Shown: positions 33,501 through 41,822 of the stretch, one piece after another
Layout: the number at the start of each line of letters is the position of its first letter
Numbering within the stretch: position 1 is the first letter of the stretch
Source: Scilla litardierei
Taxonomy: Eukaryota; Streptophyta; Magnoliopsida; Asparagales; Asparagaceae
Assembly: GCA_030789695.1 (NCBI GenBank)
Contig: CM061139.1
Span: 104,082,037-104,146,036 of the forward strand
Length of the DNA stretch: 64,000 bases
Direction of reading: 5' to 3'
Program-made: the position numbers and the translations under genes
Notes under the pieces: model-generated
The model's database searches: none
Seen by the model: only the letters and a program-made list of their open reading frames with translations
Told to the model about the DNA's origin: nothing

Positions 33501-33611
33501 TCCTTCATGCTTTGTAAGGCTAAGGAACTTTTCTCTTTCACCTGTCATGTGTCTTGAGCAGCCAGAGTCTAAGTACCACTCACACTTTTGTTCCTTAGCC
33601 GTGCCATGTAC
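30528..33611 (-). CDS. Sirevirus Pol: protease, integrase, reverse transcriptase, RNase H
   Basis: The frame is continuous from just after the UAG at 33612-33614 to the stop at 30528; the first Met gives 1006 residues. The protease motif LDSGCSRHMTG stands right after the UAG. Counting from that Met, the zinc-binding LWHRRLAH...CVACTKGK is at about 118-160. Integrase D,D,E residues occur in HMDLFGP (184), RSDHGGEFEN (about 247) and VERKN (about 284). RT spans about 545-800, with QMDVKSAFLNG and YVDDIIYG (about 700). RNase H spans about 860-1000, with YSDADYAG, STTEAEYIAL and DIFTKPL. All catalytic motifs look intact. It lies in the same frame as gag, so it would be made only by reading through the UAG or by another start. 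Confidence 0.96.
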   Translation of the reverse strand, partial: VHGTAKEQKCEWYLDSGCSRHMTGEREKFLSLTKHEGGSVTLGDNGKCKVIGKGVVGNDTFQLTDVLLVEKLKHNLISISQLCDKGMKVEFDAKLCRIIDISTGDIIITANRKNNVYTLMIEELTVSKCLLVDEEEATLWHRRLAHASMGLIKKLESKNLVRGLPHQTYENGKLCVACTKGKQTRSTFSSINEVATTRILELVHMDLFGPTDIASLGGKKYCLVLLDDFSRYTWVYFLAKKSDSFDHFQNFCIQVSNEKNSSIVKIRSDHGGEFENAIFEKFCFEKGILHEFSSPRTPQQNGVVERKNRTLKEMARSMLNEYSLPMSFWAEAINTACHVCNRVMLRPILNKTSYELWHGNTPKVSYFRVFGCRCFILNTADQLGTFESKSDEGVFVGYSARSRAYRIYNKRTLAIVESINVKFDESDINSLDCRQNIEEENVEQQGIPKVNEEQPEIQKEAETDSTEIQDEAVTRGELRFTPNHPPDLILGEPTAGIRTRSSFRDLCALCIYGDFISVIEPKTIDIVLEEESWVLAMQEELNQFVRNNVWKLVPRPTDYPVVGTKWVFKNKHDESGNVIRNKARLVAKGYTQIEGIDVDETFAPVSRLESIRILLAFASYKWLKLKQMDVKSAFLNGYLKEEVFVEQPPGFESHNFPNHVYKLEKALYGLKQAPRAWYDRLSTYLLENNFKRGSADNTLFLMHESEDFLIVQIYVDDIIYGATNDLLCQKFEKVMQDQFEMSLVGELKYFLGFQVKQGKEGIFLSQTKYIKELLKKFGMEKSKGIGTPMCPNTKMDRDEQGIAVDQKLYRGMIGSLLYLTASRPDIMFAVCLCVRFQSNPKESHLKAIKRIFRYLISTPTLGLWYPSSGNFDLVGYSDADYAGSLTDRKSTSGTCFLLGHSLVSWSSRKQNSVALSTTEAEYIALGSCCAQVLWMMQTLSDYGLVLKRVPLRCDSKSAIDLSNNPVHHSRTKHIDVRHHFLRDHLTKEDVSVEFVPTESQLADIFTKPLVEARFCRLRLELGIIDKT

Positions 33612-33614
33612 CTA
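33612..33614 (-). other. In-frame UAG between gag and pol
   Basis: This is a single TAG within an otherwise open frame of 1660 codons (30528-35507). The sense context is GTG TAG GTA CAT. It lies between the second gag knuckle and the protease. It may be a programmed read-through site that sets the Gag:Pol ratio, or a recent nonsense mutation. Confidence 0.85.
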
Positions 33615-35501
33615 CACATAAGAAGAGCATGATATGTGTGACCTAGGAATCCAAATAGGTCCACTAGTGTTAGTCACTTTATTTTTTGGAACCCAAATTT
33701 GCTTAAATTTGATGTTGGTATTCATATACTTGCAATTATAATAAGCATGACCAACACCACCACATGTATAACATTTAGCAAACATGCTTCTTCCTACGCC
33801 AGTTTCTTTTTGATTCTTTCTATTAATTCTAGGCCTCTCATCAATTTTATTTCCATAGCCCAAACCACGCCTGTTATTTCCTTGTATCTGATTACCTAGA
33901 ATGATGTCTAATGAATGCTTTCCAACACCAAATTTTTTAATAGACAGTTCAAGATCAGATATTTTAGACTTTAAAAACATGTTCTCATTAACAAGCATGG
34001 TGCATTTACTAATGAAGGCCTTCTTGTTCTCTTCTTCACTCTTTTTCAGATTAGCCATCTTTTTTTCTAGCTCTTTGTTTTCATTTATTAGCATGCAAAT
34101 CTTCTCATTTAGCGATTCATTTTCTACTTCTAGCTTGATCATATTTAGTTTAAACATGCTAATATCTTTAAGTAAAGTAGAACAGTTCAGACACTCAGTT
34201 TCAGTAGACATACAAGATTTTCCCTTTTTCAAAGAGTTAATAGTAGAATCACATGCAACAAGCTTCTCTTTAATTTCATCAACTTCTAAAGACATATTAT
34301 AATTGTCTTGTTGCAATTCAAAATTAGCATTTTTAAACTTCTCTACATGGGATTCAAGTAACTCAACAGTTGATTCCAACCTTTCAATTTCATCTTGCAT
34401 TTCTTTAAAGGTAGTCACAAGTTGAGCTTTAGTTAAAGATTTTACCTGATCTAGTTCTCCCATCAGACAAAGAGAGGAATGTGCAACTTCCTCTTGAGAT
34501 TCATCCTCGCTGTCCATATCCCATGTGAGCACCAAAGATTTTCCCTTTTGCTCTGCCGCGCTATTCTTTCCTTGAGGGCATTGCTTCATAAAATGTCCCT
34601 GCTTTTTACATTTAAAACATGTAACCGGATCAGTAGTATTCTGCTCAAAAGATTTATTATTAGAATTAAATTTAGAGCGATTAAACCTTTTCAGCATCTC
34701 TGATCTCCCGTTGCCAGTTCTGATATATTTCTTGAAGCTTCTCACCAAAAAGGCCTCCTCTTCATCTCCATCTTCATCCTCCTTAGCCTGAAGGGCTATT
34801 GCCTTTGAAGTCTTCAATTCATCTTTCTCTCTCAGTTCAATGCTCTGCAGCTCTAGCTCGTGGGACATCAGGTTCCCTATCAGATTCTCCACTTTCATCT
34901 GCGATAAATCCCTTGCTTCCTGAATAGCTGTGATTTTAGGACGGAAGGTACTAGGCAATGCTCTTAAGATTTTTCTGATCTGCTCCAGACTCGAGTACGG
35001 CTTTCCAAGAGAGGTAGATTTGTAAACGATGTCTGTGAACCTCGCAAACATCTCTTTAATTGACTCTGATGGAAGCATGCAGAAGCTTTCATATTCAGTG
35101 CTGAGTAGCGCAAGTCTGGACTCCTTAACCTGCGATGTACCTTCATGAGTCACCTCCAGAGTATGCCAAATTTCCTGCGCAGTTTGACATTGAGATATAC
35201 GGTTAAATTCAGCTTTATCTAAAGCACAGATCAATGCATTCATAGCTTTATTATTCAATGAAAAGCGCTTCTTATCAAAGTCATCCCACTTATCTTCTAG
35301 TTTTATCATTTCATTATTAGCAACATTAATAGTGGGAGGTTTATAGCCTTTTTCTACAATGCTCCATACATCATAAGCAACAGCAGCTAAATAAATCCTC
35401 ATCCTAGTTTTCCAATAGGCAAAGTCAACACCATTAAACTTGGGGGGACGGGAAATAGACTGACCCTCAGCAAAAGCAGAATCAGACATATTCATAGACA
35501 T
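33612..35501 (-). CDS. Sirevirus Gag (capsid-nucleocapsid polyprotein)
   Basis: I chose the ATG at 35501, the first in frame, about 30 bases after the primer-binding site; the product is about 629 residues. The early motif RPPKFNGVDFAYWKTRM begins the copia gag region. The UBN2 domain (about 70-215) contains QTAQEIWHTLEVTHEGTSQV. Zinc knuckle CFKCKKQGHFMKQC lies at about 297-310, a long Glu/Lys/Leu coiled coil at about 365-550, and a second knuckle CYTCGGVGHAYYNC at about 579-592. The long gag with coiled coil is usual for Sireviruses. It ends at the UAG at 33612-33614, and the protease begins a few codons later in the same frame. Gag forms the particle and packages the RNA. Confidence 0.95.
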   Translation of the reverse strand: MSMNMSDSAFAEGQSISRPPKFNGVDFAYWKTRMRIYLAAVAYDVWSIVEKGYKPPTINVANNEMIKLEDKWDDFDKKRFSLNNKAMNALICALDKAEFNRISQCQTAQEIWHTLEVTHEGTSQVKESRLALLSTEYESFCMLPSESIKEMFARFTDIVYKSTSLGKPYSSLEQIRKILRALPSTFRPKITAIQEARDLSQMKVENLIGNLMSHELELQSIELREKDELKTSKAIALQAKEDEDGDEEEAFLVRSFKKYIRTGNGRSEMLKRFNRSKFNSNNKSFEQNTTDPVTCFKCKKQGHFMKQCPQGKNSAAEQKGKSLVLTWDMDSEDESQEEVAHSSLCLMGELDQVKSLTKAQLVTTFKEMQDEIERLESTVELLESHVEKFKNANFELQQDNYNMSLEVDEIKEKLVACDSTINSLKKGKSCMSTETECLNCSTLLKDISMFKLNMIKLEVENESLNEKICMLINENKELEKKMANLKKSEEENKKAFISKCTMLVNENMFLKSKISDLELSIKKFGVGKHSLDIILGNQIQGNNRRGLGYGNKIDERPRINRKNQKETGVGRSMFAKCYTCGGVGHAYYNCKYMNTNIKFKQIWVPKNKVTNTSGPIWIPRSHISCSSYV

Positions 35502-35529
35502 GATCAACTAGGCTAGATCCGCTAAACTG

Positions 35530-35541
35530 GCTTTGATACCA
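35530..35541 (-). promoter_or_regulatory. Primer-binding site of the young Sirevirus
   Basis: In sense orientation it reads TGGTATCAAAGC, one base different from the usual initiator-Met complement TGGTATCAGAGC. It starts 2 bases after the 5' LTR ends. The chromovirus at 58781-58792 has the same variant. Confidence 0.87.
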
Positions 35542-35543
35542 CT

Positions 35544-37076
35544 TGTTGGATCTGGATCTAAGCCTAGAGGGGGGGTGAATAGGCTTATAAAAATTCTCGT
35601 GCAACCCACGAGAAATCACACGCAGTTATAGCACAATTAACCAGATGCAGAGTATAGAAAAGCAGTCACAGTATGCACAGGCGATATACCCTGGTTCGGT
35701 CGCACCCACGACCTACATCCAGCCCCAAAAGCAATACTAGATTATTAGAGTTAACTGGTACAACCTGTAGCTAGGGCACCAACCCTACACTCACCTGGCC
35801 CTCAGTACCTGCACTCACCAAAGTGCCCAAACAATAACAATACTAGTAAGGCTCTCTCTTGGCTAGTCCCAACTAGCCAAGTCCCCAAACAAATAATCAA
35901 ATTGTTCTACAAAGATCACAACACCAATATCACAAAATAAAATAAAGTTCAGAGTTTAGAATCGCTCAATTGTGAAGGCGTTGATGTCTCTGTCGTTCAG
36001 CGCGTGATCACATCAATCTGACCAAGTTACGGTGGCCTCGTGCTTTGTGATTTTTGCAAAGGGGAGAAAACACCTTTCGGCCTGTGCTCTCTTTGATCAA
36101 TATTTTTGGCATGCATCCATCAAAGAAACTGAGAACTCTGTCCCTTCTTGTTGCTTGATCCCAGAGTTTTTGTTGAGTCAAGGAGCTTGCGGCTATCAAT
36201 CAACCAAAATTCATGTGGCCATGAGGAATTCCAAGGGTGCGGCTCTCAACAAAGAACAAAAGCAAGATCGTGTCCCCTGTGATGATCCCTTTTTGAATTA
36301 CAATGGGGATGCGGCCTGTACTCTTTGGTTTCAACAAAAAAAACACTTTTGATTGGCCTTTGGAATTTTTATTGGAAGATAAAAAAAATGCAGCCTGTTG
36401 ATCATGCAGAACGAAGCAAGCAAGGGGCGGCTATTAAAAAAAATTGAAGTGCTCTCTCTTTTTGAAACTCACGGCTGCCAACCTAGGGTTCTAGGGTTTT
36501 GTGTGTGTGTGCTTTTTGAATTCGGCCTGCAGGTTATTATATGAAGTGTTTTTTTAATTAAACTTTTTGGCTGTGTCCTCACTTTTCTTTTGAGATGGGG
36601 GTTTTAAAAGGGAGGCCGGCCTTTTTAAGAATGAAGTGCTGTACTCATATATATTCTGTGAACTCAGACCTAGGGGATCTTTTTAATGCTATATACTTGT
36701 TTAATGCAGCCGGCCCCTAAAACAAAAGGCTTTTGAGTAATAATTGTTTTGCTTGTGCTTATAAAGGGTCGGCCTGAGAATTTGCAGTAGGTTAGTAATC
36801 ATTTTTTGTTCTCCTCAAGAAAAAGTGATGTGTGCCCTACACTCTTTTGTATTTTGGCCTTATGAAAAATAGGGTATGGGTTTTGGAAATGATATGGAGA
36901 AGGATTTGGGTTTTACTCCAAAAGATATGAGACAATTCTCCTTTGCACGTTGACCAAGTCTCACCGTGAGTTAATCACAAGTTTGCCATTCCTGAAACAC
37001 TTAACACACACGTTAAAAACGTTCACACACGTTTGTTATCATCAAACACGAAGTTCATAGATCGTTGCTACCAACA
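35544..37076 (-). repeat. 5' LTR of the young Sirevirus (right copy)
   Basis: It is 1533 bp and matches 27691-29221 almost exactly. The mini-hairpin array is at 35698-35881. The right edge CCAACA is followed by agaag at 37077-37081, the second copy of the target duplication. Confidence 0.96.
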
Positions 37077-37081
37077 AGAAG

Positions 37082-39280
37082 GGGAACCGACCGACTAGAT
37101 GACGATTTAGTCGGTCGGTAAACCTCCATGGACCGACTAGTGGGCTTTGATAATTATTCAGGAGTTACTGTTTATCGTTAGTCGGTCTAAGAACATGTGT
37201 CGACCGACTAGGTTGCAAACTAGTCGGTCAGCAATCGTTCTTTAACCGACTAGCTCTATGATCATTTTTGATACCAAGTACTATTCATTCTTAGTCGGTC
37301 TAAGAACGTTCGTCGACCGACTAGATGAGAAACTAGTCGGTCAGTAGTTGTTCTTTGACCGACTAAATCTAAATCCTATTTTTCGCCCGGAGTTACTGTT
37401 TACACTTAGTCGGTCTGCGTTGGTCAACCGACCGACTAGTTCCCAAACTAGTCGGTCAGAGGTTGCTCTTTGACCGACTAATCAGTGTCGAAACCCTAAT
37501 TTCTGGGCAGCCGCCAGCTCTTCCTATATAAATCCCCCAAACGTTTTTCTTTTCTTCTTTCATTTCTCCTGAGCCTCTTTCTTCCCCAAATCTTCATCCA
37601 TCTAACCCTAGCCCTCCTCCTTCATGAAGAGCTCCTCTCCCTCTCCATTTTGGCCGGCCACCACCTCTAGGTCGCCGGAAAACCCCCAAAAATCCCCAAA
37701 ACCCCATTTCTCCAGAATTTCTCCCCATTTCCAGATCTGAACCCTAGTTTCCCGGATCGTTCTTCCGTCGCCGTGCTTGCTCGACATCGTTCTTCCGCTA
37801 ACGATTCAGTAATAAATCGATCTCTTAATATTCTCATAACCCATTTGTGTTTTTGTGAAACCCTAATAAAACTAGGTTGGATGTTGTTCTAATGTTGTTT
37901 TGCCATGGCAGCGACCTCTTCCCCGTAGATTAGCGTCCTTGAGACGAACCTACGTGATCGTCATCCTCGGTGCTAGGCAAGTGAAACTTGCCACTTAGGG
38001 TTTTAGGCCATGCCTTAGGCCATTTGCTTGTTGTAGCGTAAAAGAGACTAGACAGTGAAATGATAGCTGCATAGACACCTATTTGATCTAGTTTGACAAC
38101 GAAACTAGATCCGTCACCTCAATTGATCTAGCTTGACAACGAAGCTAGATCCACCCCTTTAACTTGTTGTTCATGCATATTAAACTGCCATGTTTAAATT
38201 CCTTACCTGTACGCCTTACTACATGCCATGCCATGTCATCCATGCATTGAATGTTGCATCGTAGCACACGCTACAAATCCTTGTACAAGTCCGTGTTTCC
38301 GTGTTACCGGCTAGGCACCCGTTATGCGGGCATAAACATACGCCATACTTGTTAAATACACTTCCTGGCTCGTGTTTCAGAAGCGAGCATTCCGTGTTCG
38401 GGGTAATGCCCTGGCTCGATATACGTGTTAAGCACATTTCCTGGCTCGTGATCCAGAAGCGAGCATTCCGTGTTCGGGGTAATGCCCTGGCTCGACACAC
38501 GTGGAGGGCTAGAGATAAACGGTCACTTGAGCTTAGGAGTTGGCCCGATCAGCCACTCTAGCCAACAGGCGGAATCTCTGTGCACGATGTGTTTACTTGA
38601 CGTGATTTACTTGACTTGTACTTGTCCGTGTTTATACTCGTAAAACTTGTTATCCATGCCATAATTGTTACTTGCACCCTACCTTGTTTGTCACTTCCAT
38701 TTTATACTTGCCATACTGAGCATCATACTATAACTGCTAGGTTGTTAGTTTACCTTCCTTTCAGTTTCCTTGCCCAAGTCTTTTAGACTTGCTGACATGT
38801 GCCCTTTACTTTTTTGGGTGACACATGTTAGATCCCGAGCTAGAGTTCGTTGTTGGGGACGTGGTGTTCGCTGACGCTGAGTCAGGACCCGCGTTTGCTG
38901 TGGAGGAGTACGTGGACACTGGGGACCAGTCCTAGTGTCTTCGTTGAGCTTTCCCTTTTGTTTTAGACTGCTGTAGTTGTCGGTGCGCAGCACCTATATT
39001 CTGTTTATGTTTGTCCTTGATGACCTTGTTCTGGGCCTTTAGACTCTTTCTTTTAGCCTGGTGGCTTTTCTGGATGTTGAACTTAATTTTATGTTGGACG
39101 ATGCTGAGATTTGGGATTTTATTTCCGTTTCTCCTTGTGTTATTATTGTTGTTCCGTTTGCACTTACAGGGATCTGCATATGACTTATTGACGCTTATCA
39201 GGCGTGTGGCTTCACAGCTCCACGTCTGTGCGGGCCTTCTCACGTCTCGCCTCCATTGCTTTGGGAAGCGGGGCGTGACA
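37082..39280 (+). repeat. 3' LTR of the LARD-like element, second part
   Basis: It continues the LTR after the young Sirevirus and matches 21083-23280. The palindrome array is at 37087-37457, starting only 6 bp after the insertion's target duplication. It ends GTGACA at 39280, then aaagg. Confidence 0.93.
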
Positions 39281-39285
39281 AAAGG

Positions 39286-39761
39286 GCTTTCCTTTCTTCA
39301 AAGAGAGACATCAACACACAACACACTTGCTCCTTCAAGTTCTACTTCAAGGCATAGGTGATTGTAAGTGTTGTCATTTCAATATTTCATAACTTTCGTT
39401 ATTAGATTAACTCTCGGGTTGTGAGAGTGCTTTGCTAGCTCCCAAGTTGTGGGAGTCAAGGACATCGAGTGTATTTCGATTTCACTTGTTGGTTGCTACA
39501 AGTGGGTTTAAAGGAAACATCAAGTTAGGGTTCTAACTTGAGTATCCGGCGGTATCCGGGTGGAAGGGACGTAGGATTACCGGGAACAAGTCGGGAGTTG
39601 GCTTGGGTAATCCGAACCCTTGAAAAATCATTGTGTTTGCATTGTTTCATTTTAGGGTTTATTTTCATTCCGCATTAATTGTTGGTTGGGAATTTAATTT
39701 GGTTGTATAAACACTATTCAAACCCCTTTCTGGTGTTTTCCTCATAGCCAGGGACCTTACA
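39286..39761 (+). repeat. 3' LTR of the old Sirevirus, second part (R/U5)
   Basis: The old LTR resumes after the target duplication and ends CCTTACA at 39761, the same ending as the gag-only element's LTR. It carries a hairpin array at 39410-39605. Together with 19320-20741 the LTR is about 1.9 kb. Confidence 0.85.
39410..39605 (+). repeat. Mini-hairpin array with GGTT/GTTGT loops
   Basis: ACTCTC/GAGAGT with loop gggttgt (39410-39428), CTCCC/GGGAG with loop aagttgt (39439-39455), CACTTGT/ACAAGTG with loop tggttgct (39483-39504), TCAAGTTAG/CTAACTTGA with loop ggtt (39520-39541), and CAAGTC/GGCTTG with one G-U pair (39587-39605). It lies 150-350 nt before the LTR end, as in the other three families. 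Confidence 0.78.
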
Positions 39762-40783
39762 TGGGTGTGGGTTTGGATGAGGTTTTTGGTTTTGTTGTGG
39801 AGCCCACCTGAAAAATGCCCCCACATTCCATGCTTGCCATTGCCAAAAAACCTCATCTTCCCCTATTTTACATGCTTGCCGTTGACCATTTTCCACTTTG
39901 CCCCACTGGTGTTTTTTGCATTTTAGCCCCTGCATTTTCCCTTTTACCCCTAACGACACACACACTCTCTCATACTTTCATATCCTTTTCGGCTGTGTGC
40001 TGGCCTCGCATCCTGTATGCAGGGTTTCCTTGGGTCCCCGTGCACTATGTGCGCGGGTTATTTCTAGTACGACACTATTTAAGATTAGAACAAGAGTGTA
40101 GTGTAAATGTAGTGCGCTGAGCAAAAAATGTAGTGTAAATAACATCTTCCAAAGAGTTCAGGGATTGCTATAGACACATACCAAATTGCTTTACATACAT
40201 CCTATTTATTTACAAGTTTTTCATTCATAATTTACAAGTTTGCAATTCAAATATTTTCCTTTTTAACATTCTCCCTTAGCCCCTGCCACAGCCTCATCCT
40301 CTCGCCGTTGCATCCTCCTCCTCCATTCAAAGATTTGATATGGTAGAAGAAGATGATGAGGAGGAGGCGACGAGGCGTCAATGGGCCAGCCACGCCATCA
40401 TCTACTCTTCATCTCCATCATCCTCTTCAAGAAAATATCATGATGCCATTACCGTCGTGGGACTCCATAAAGTCGAGGAGAATAAGACGATGGTGATCAA
40501 GATGAGTAGGCAGGACTCACTGTCGCCGCCACCACATCCTCTCTCCCATCGACACCACCACCTCCTTTTCAACTTCTTCATCATCTCCAAGAAAATATCA
40601 TGCACAAATACAGACGAGCAAAAGGAGATGATGGTGATGAGAAGGACATGACACGGGGGTTGTCGGCGGAAGCAAGTGTGGTGAAGATGGTTGGTTTTTT
40701 TCGAGAGAAAGAAAAGGAGAATATGAGGTAATTTAGGGACTTGAGTTTGCGTGTAAAGCAAAAAATCTTCTGAATAATATTTT
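39762..40783. other. Flank between the transposon pile and the TIR element
   Basis: I recognise no gene. Short frames here lack any family motif. The stretch 40120-40265 loosely resembles 40750-40880 (both have the words GCAAAAAATC/G, TTATTTACAAGTTT and AAATAT.TTCC), suggesting an older duplicated end of a related inverted-repeat element. The word TCTCCAAGAAAATATCATG recurs at about 40430 and 40585 with small changes. Confidence 0.4.
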
Positions 40784-41323
40784 GGGAATTGATTTGCGCA
40801 CCGACTGTTTTACTCCATGCACATACCACTTATTTACAAGTTTGCCACGCACATGTACCCAAATATATTCCTCCTTTACACCGCACACATACCCACCGTT
40901 GTCCCCGTCGTCCCTTGACGACGACGAGGATTCGTTAGCTGCTGTCATCTTTTACCCCCGCGTCGCCCTCCCCAGCCCTTCCACCTCTTTCCCAGCCTCC
41001 CCCGCCCCCATCCATAGCCACTCCTCCGACCTCCCCCTCCCCCTTCTTCGCCCCGCCTCCTTCCCATCACCATCCACCATCCCCCTCCTCCACGCTCCCC
41101 ATCGCCATCCCCCTCATACCTCCCTAGCCCTCCTCTCCAGCTTCGCCACCCCCTTCTCTCCAGCTTCGCCACCCCCTCCTTTGACCTCCCCAACACCCCC
41201 ATCATCCGACCTCCCCCAACCCCTCAACCGCCGCCTCCCTTCGCTGTCCCTCGTATGCGCAGGGGAGGGGGGCAAGATCAGACCGTCGCAGATGTTATTG
41301 GATGACTGCTGGGGGGACGACTG

Positions 41324-41372
<49 letters not shown>

Positions 41373-41568
41373 GGGGGGTTGTTAAGGAGACACTGTCGAG
41401 ATCGGACTGTCGCAGAGGTTATTGAACGACACAATTGGCAAAACCCCGACAAAACACGGGAGGCCTAGGAGCTTTTTCAGAAATTTGGTAATTGGTGTGA
41501 GAAATGACAATCTACTAAATACGTGGCATGTGCTTGCAGTAAAACGGTGGGTGCGCAAATCAATTTCC
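40784..41568. mobile_element. Terminal-inverted-repeat element with GC-rich core (Pack-MULE-like candidate)
   Basis: The ends 40784-40835 and 41517-41568 are inverted copies of about 52 bp with roughly seven mismatches (GGGAATTGATTTGCGCACC against GGAAATTGATTTGCGCACC). The core (40900-41280) is C-rich, with CTCCCC-type words and a (TG)n run at 41325-41370. Flanking 9-mers match only partly, so the target duplication is unproven. It lies about 195 bp upstream of the host gene's start codon. Confidence 0.55.
41325..41370. repeat. (TG)n microsatellite
   Basis: About 23 TG units in tandem inside the TIR element. Such runs vary in length between individuals. Confidence 0.97.
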
Positions 41569-41762
41569 TGATACTGGTTGTCTAAAATGGTGAGTTTGCA
41601 AACTAATTAGGTCGGTGAGTATAGAATTTCCCACGAGTTCGGCTGGCGTGTACCTCAAAGTCCAACCCAAGCATCCCGGCATAGTATCCATACAAAGGGC
41701 CGACACTACTCGGACCGCCGAGATTTTTCTAAAACCTCAGAACCCTTTTTCCGGTCACAGCC

Positions 41763-41822
41763 ATGGCCATTGACACCGGCGAGTATCGCCTCAGCAGCGA
41801 GCTCCGTGGCCACGAAGACGAT
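41763..41822 (+). CDS. PLAA: PLAA homologue exon 1
   Basis: Twenty codons ending in phase 0 at a GTAAGC donor. It carries the conserved start of the propeller, RLSSELRGHEDD. Confidence 0.92.

Larger units (their letters stand above)
27691..37076 (-). mobile_element. Young, nearly intact Sirevirus (Ty1/copia)
   Basis: The element is 9386 bp with TG/CA-ended LTRs of 1531 bp (27691-29221) and 1533 bp (35544-37076). It is flanked by the 5-bp duplication agaag (27686-27690 and 37077-37081). By eye the LTRs differ by about five substitutions and one 2-bp indel, so the insertion is recent. A primer-binding site, gag, pol and polypurine tract are all present in - strand order. The gag and pol frames are open from end to end except for one UAG between them. 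No env-like frame follows pol. It is the best candidate here for an element that could still be active. Confidence 0.96.
20742..39280 (+). mobile_element. Large non-autonomous LTR retrotransposon (LARD-like)
   Basis: The left LTR is 20742-23280. The right LTR is 27358-27690 plus 37082-39280 and is interrupted by a younger Sirevirus. Without that insertion the element is about 9.1 kb, with LTRs of about 2.53 kb and an internal region of 4.1 kb. TG...CA ends (left LTR ends TA by one change), a polypurine tract and the aaagg target duplication support the borders. Internal coding capacity is one short zinc-knuckle frame; no protease, RT or integrase is visible. Long LTRs with a largely non-coding interior match the LARD concept. 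The superfamily is uncertain, and gypsy-like is a guess from the purine tract and gag-type knuckles. I could not recognise its primer-binding site after 23280. Confidence 0.85.
6672..39761 (+). mobile_element. Old Sirevirus (Ty1/copia), interrupted by nested insertions; 5' end outside window
   Basis: The visible parts in order are gag remainder (6672-8537), pol (about 8538-11897), a 3' domain (11898-12382 and 19134-19319), a polypurine tract and a 3' LTR split into 19320-20741 and 39286-39761. Stops and frameshifts occur throughout. It hosts the gag-only element, the Mutator-like element and the large non-autonomous element, so it is the oldest layer. Its 5' LTR and first half of gag must lie left of the window, beyond the gag-only element. 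The protease motif LDSGCSKHMTGD and the palindromic LTR place it with Sireviruses. Confidence 0.88.

Noticed and set aside
40782..41468. 228-residue frame upstream of PLAA
   Set aside because: Pro/Ser-rich translation of a C-rich core and a (TG)n run, bounded by inverted repeats; no domain and no good start context.
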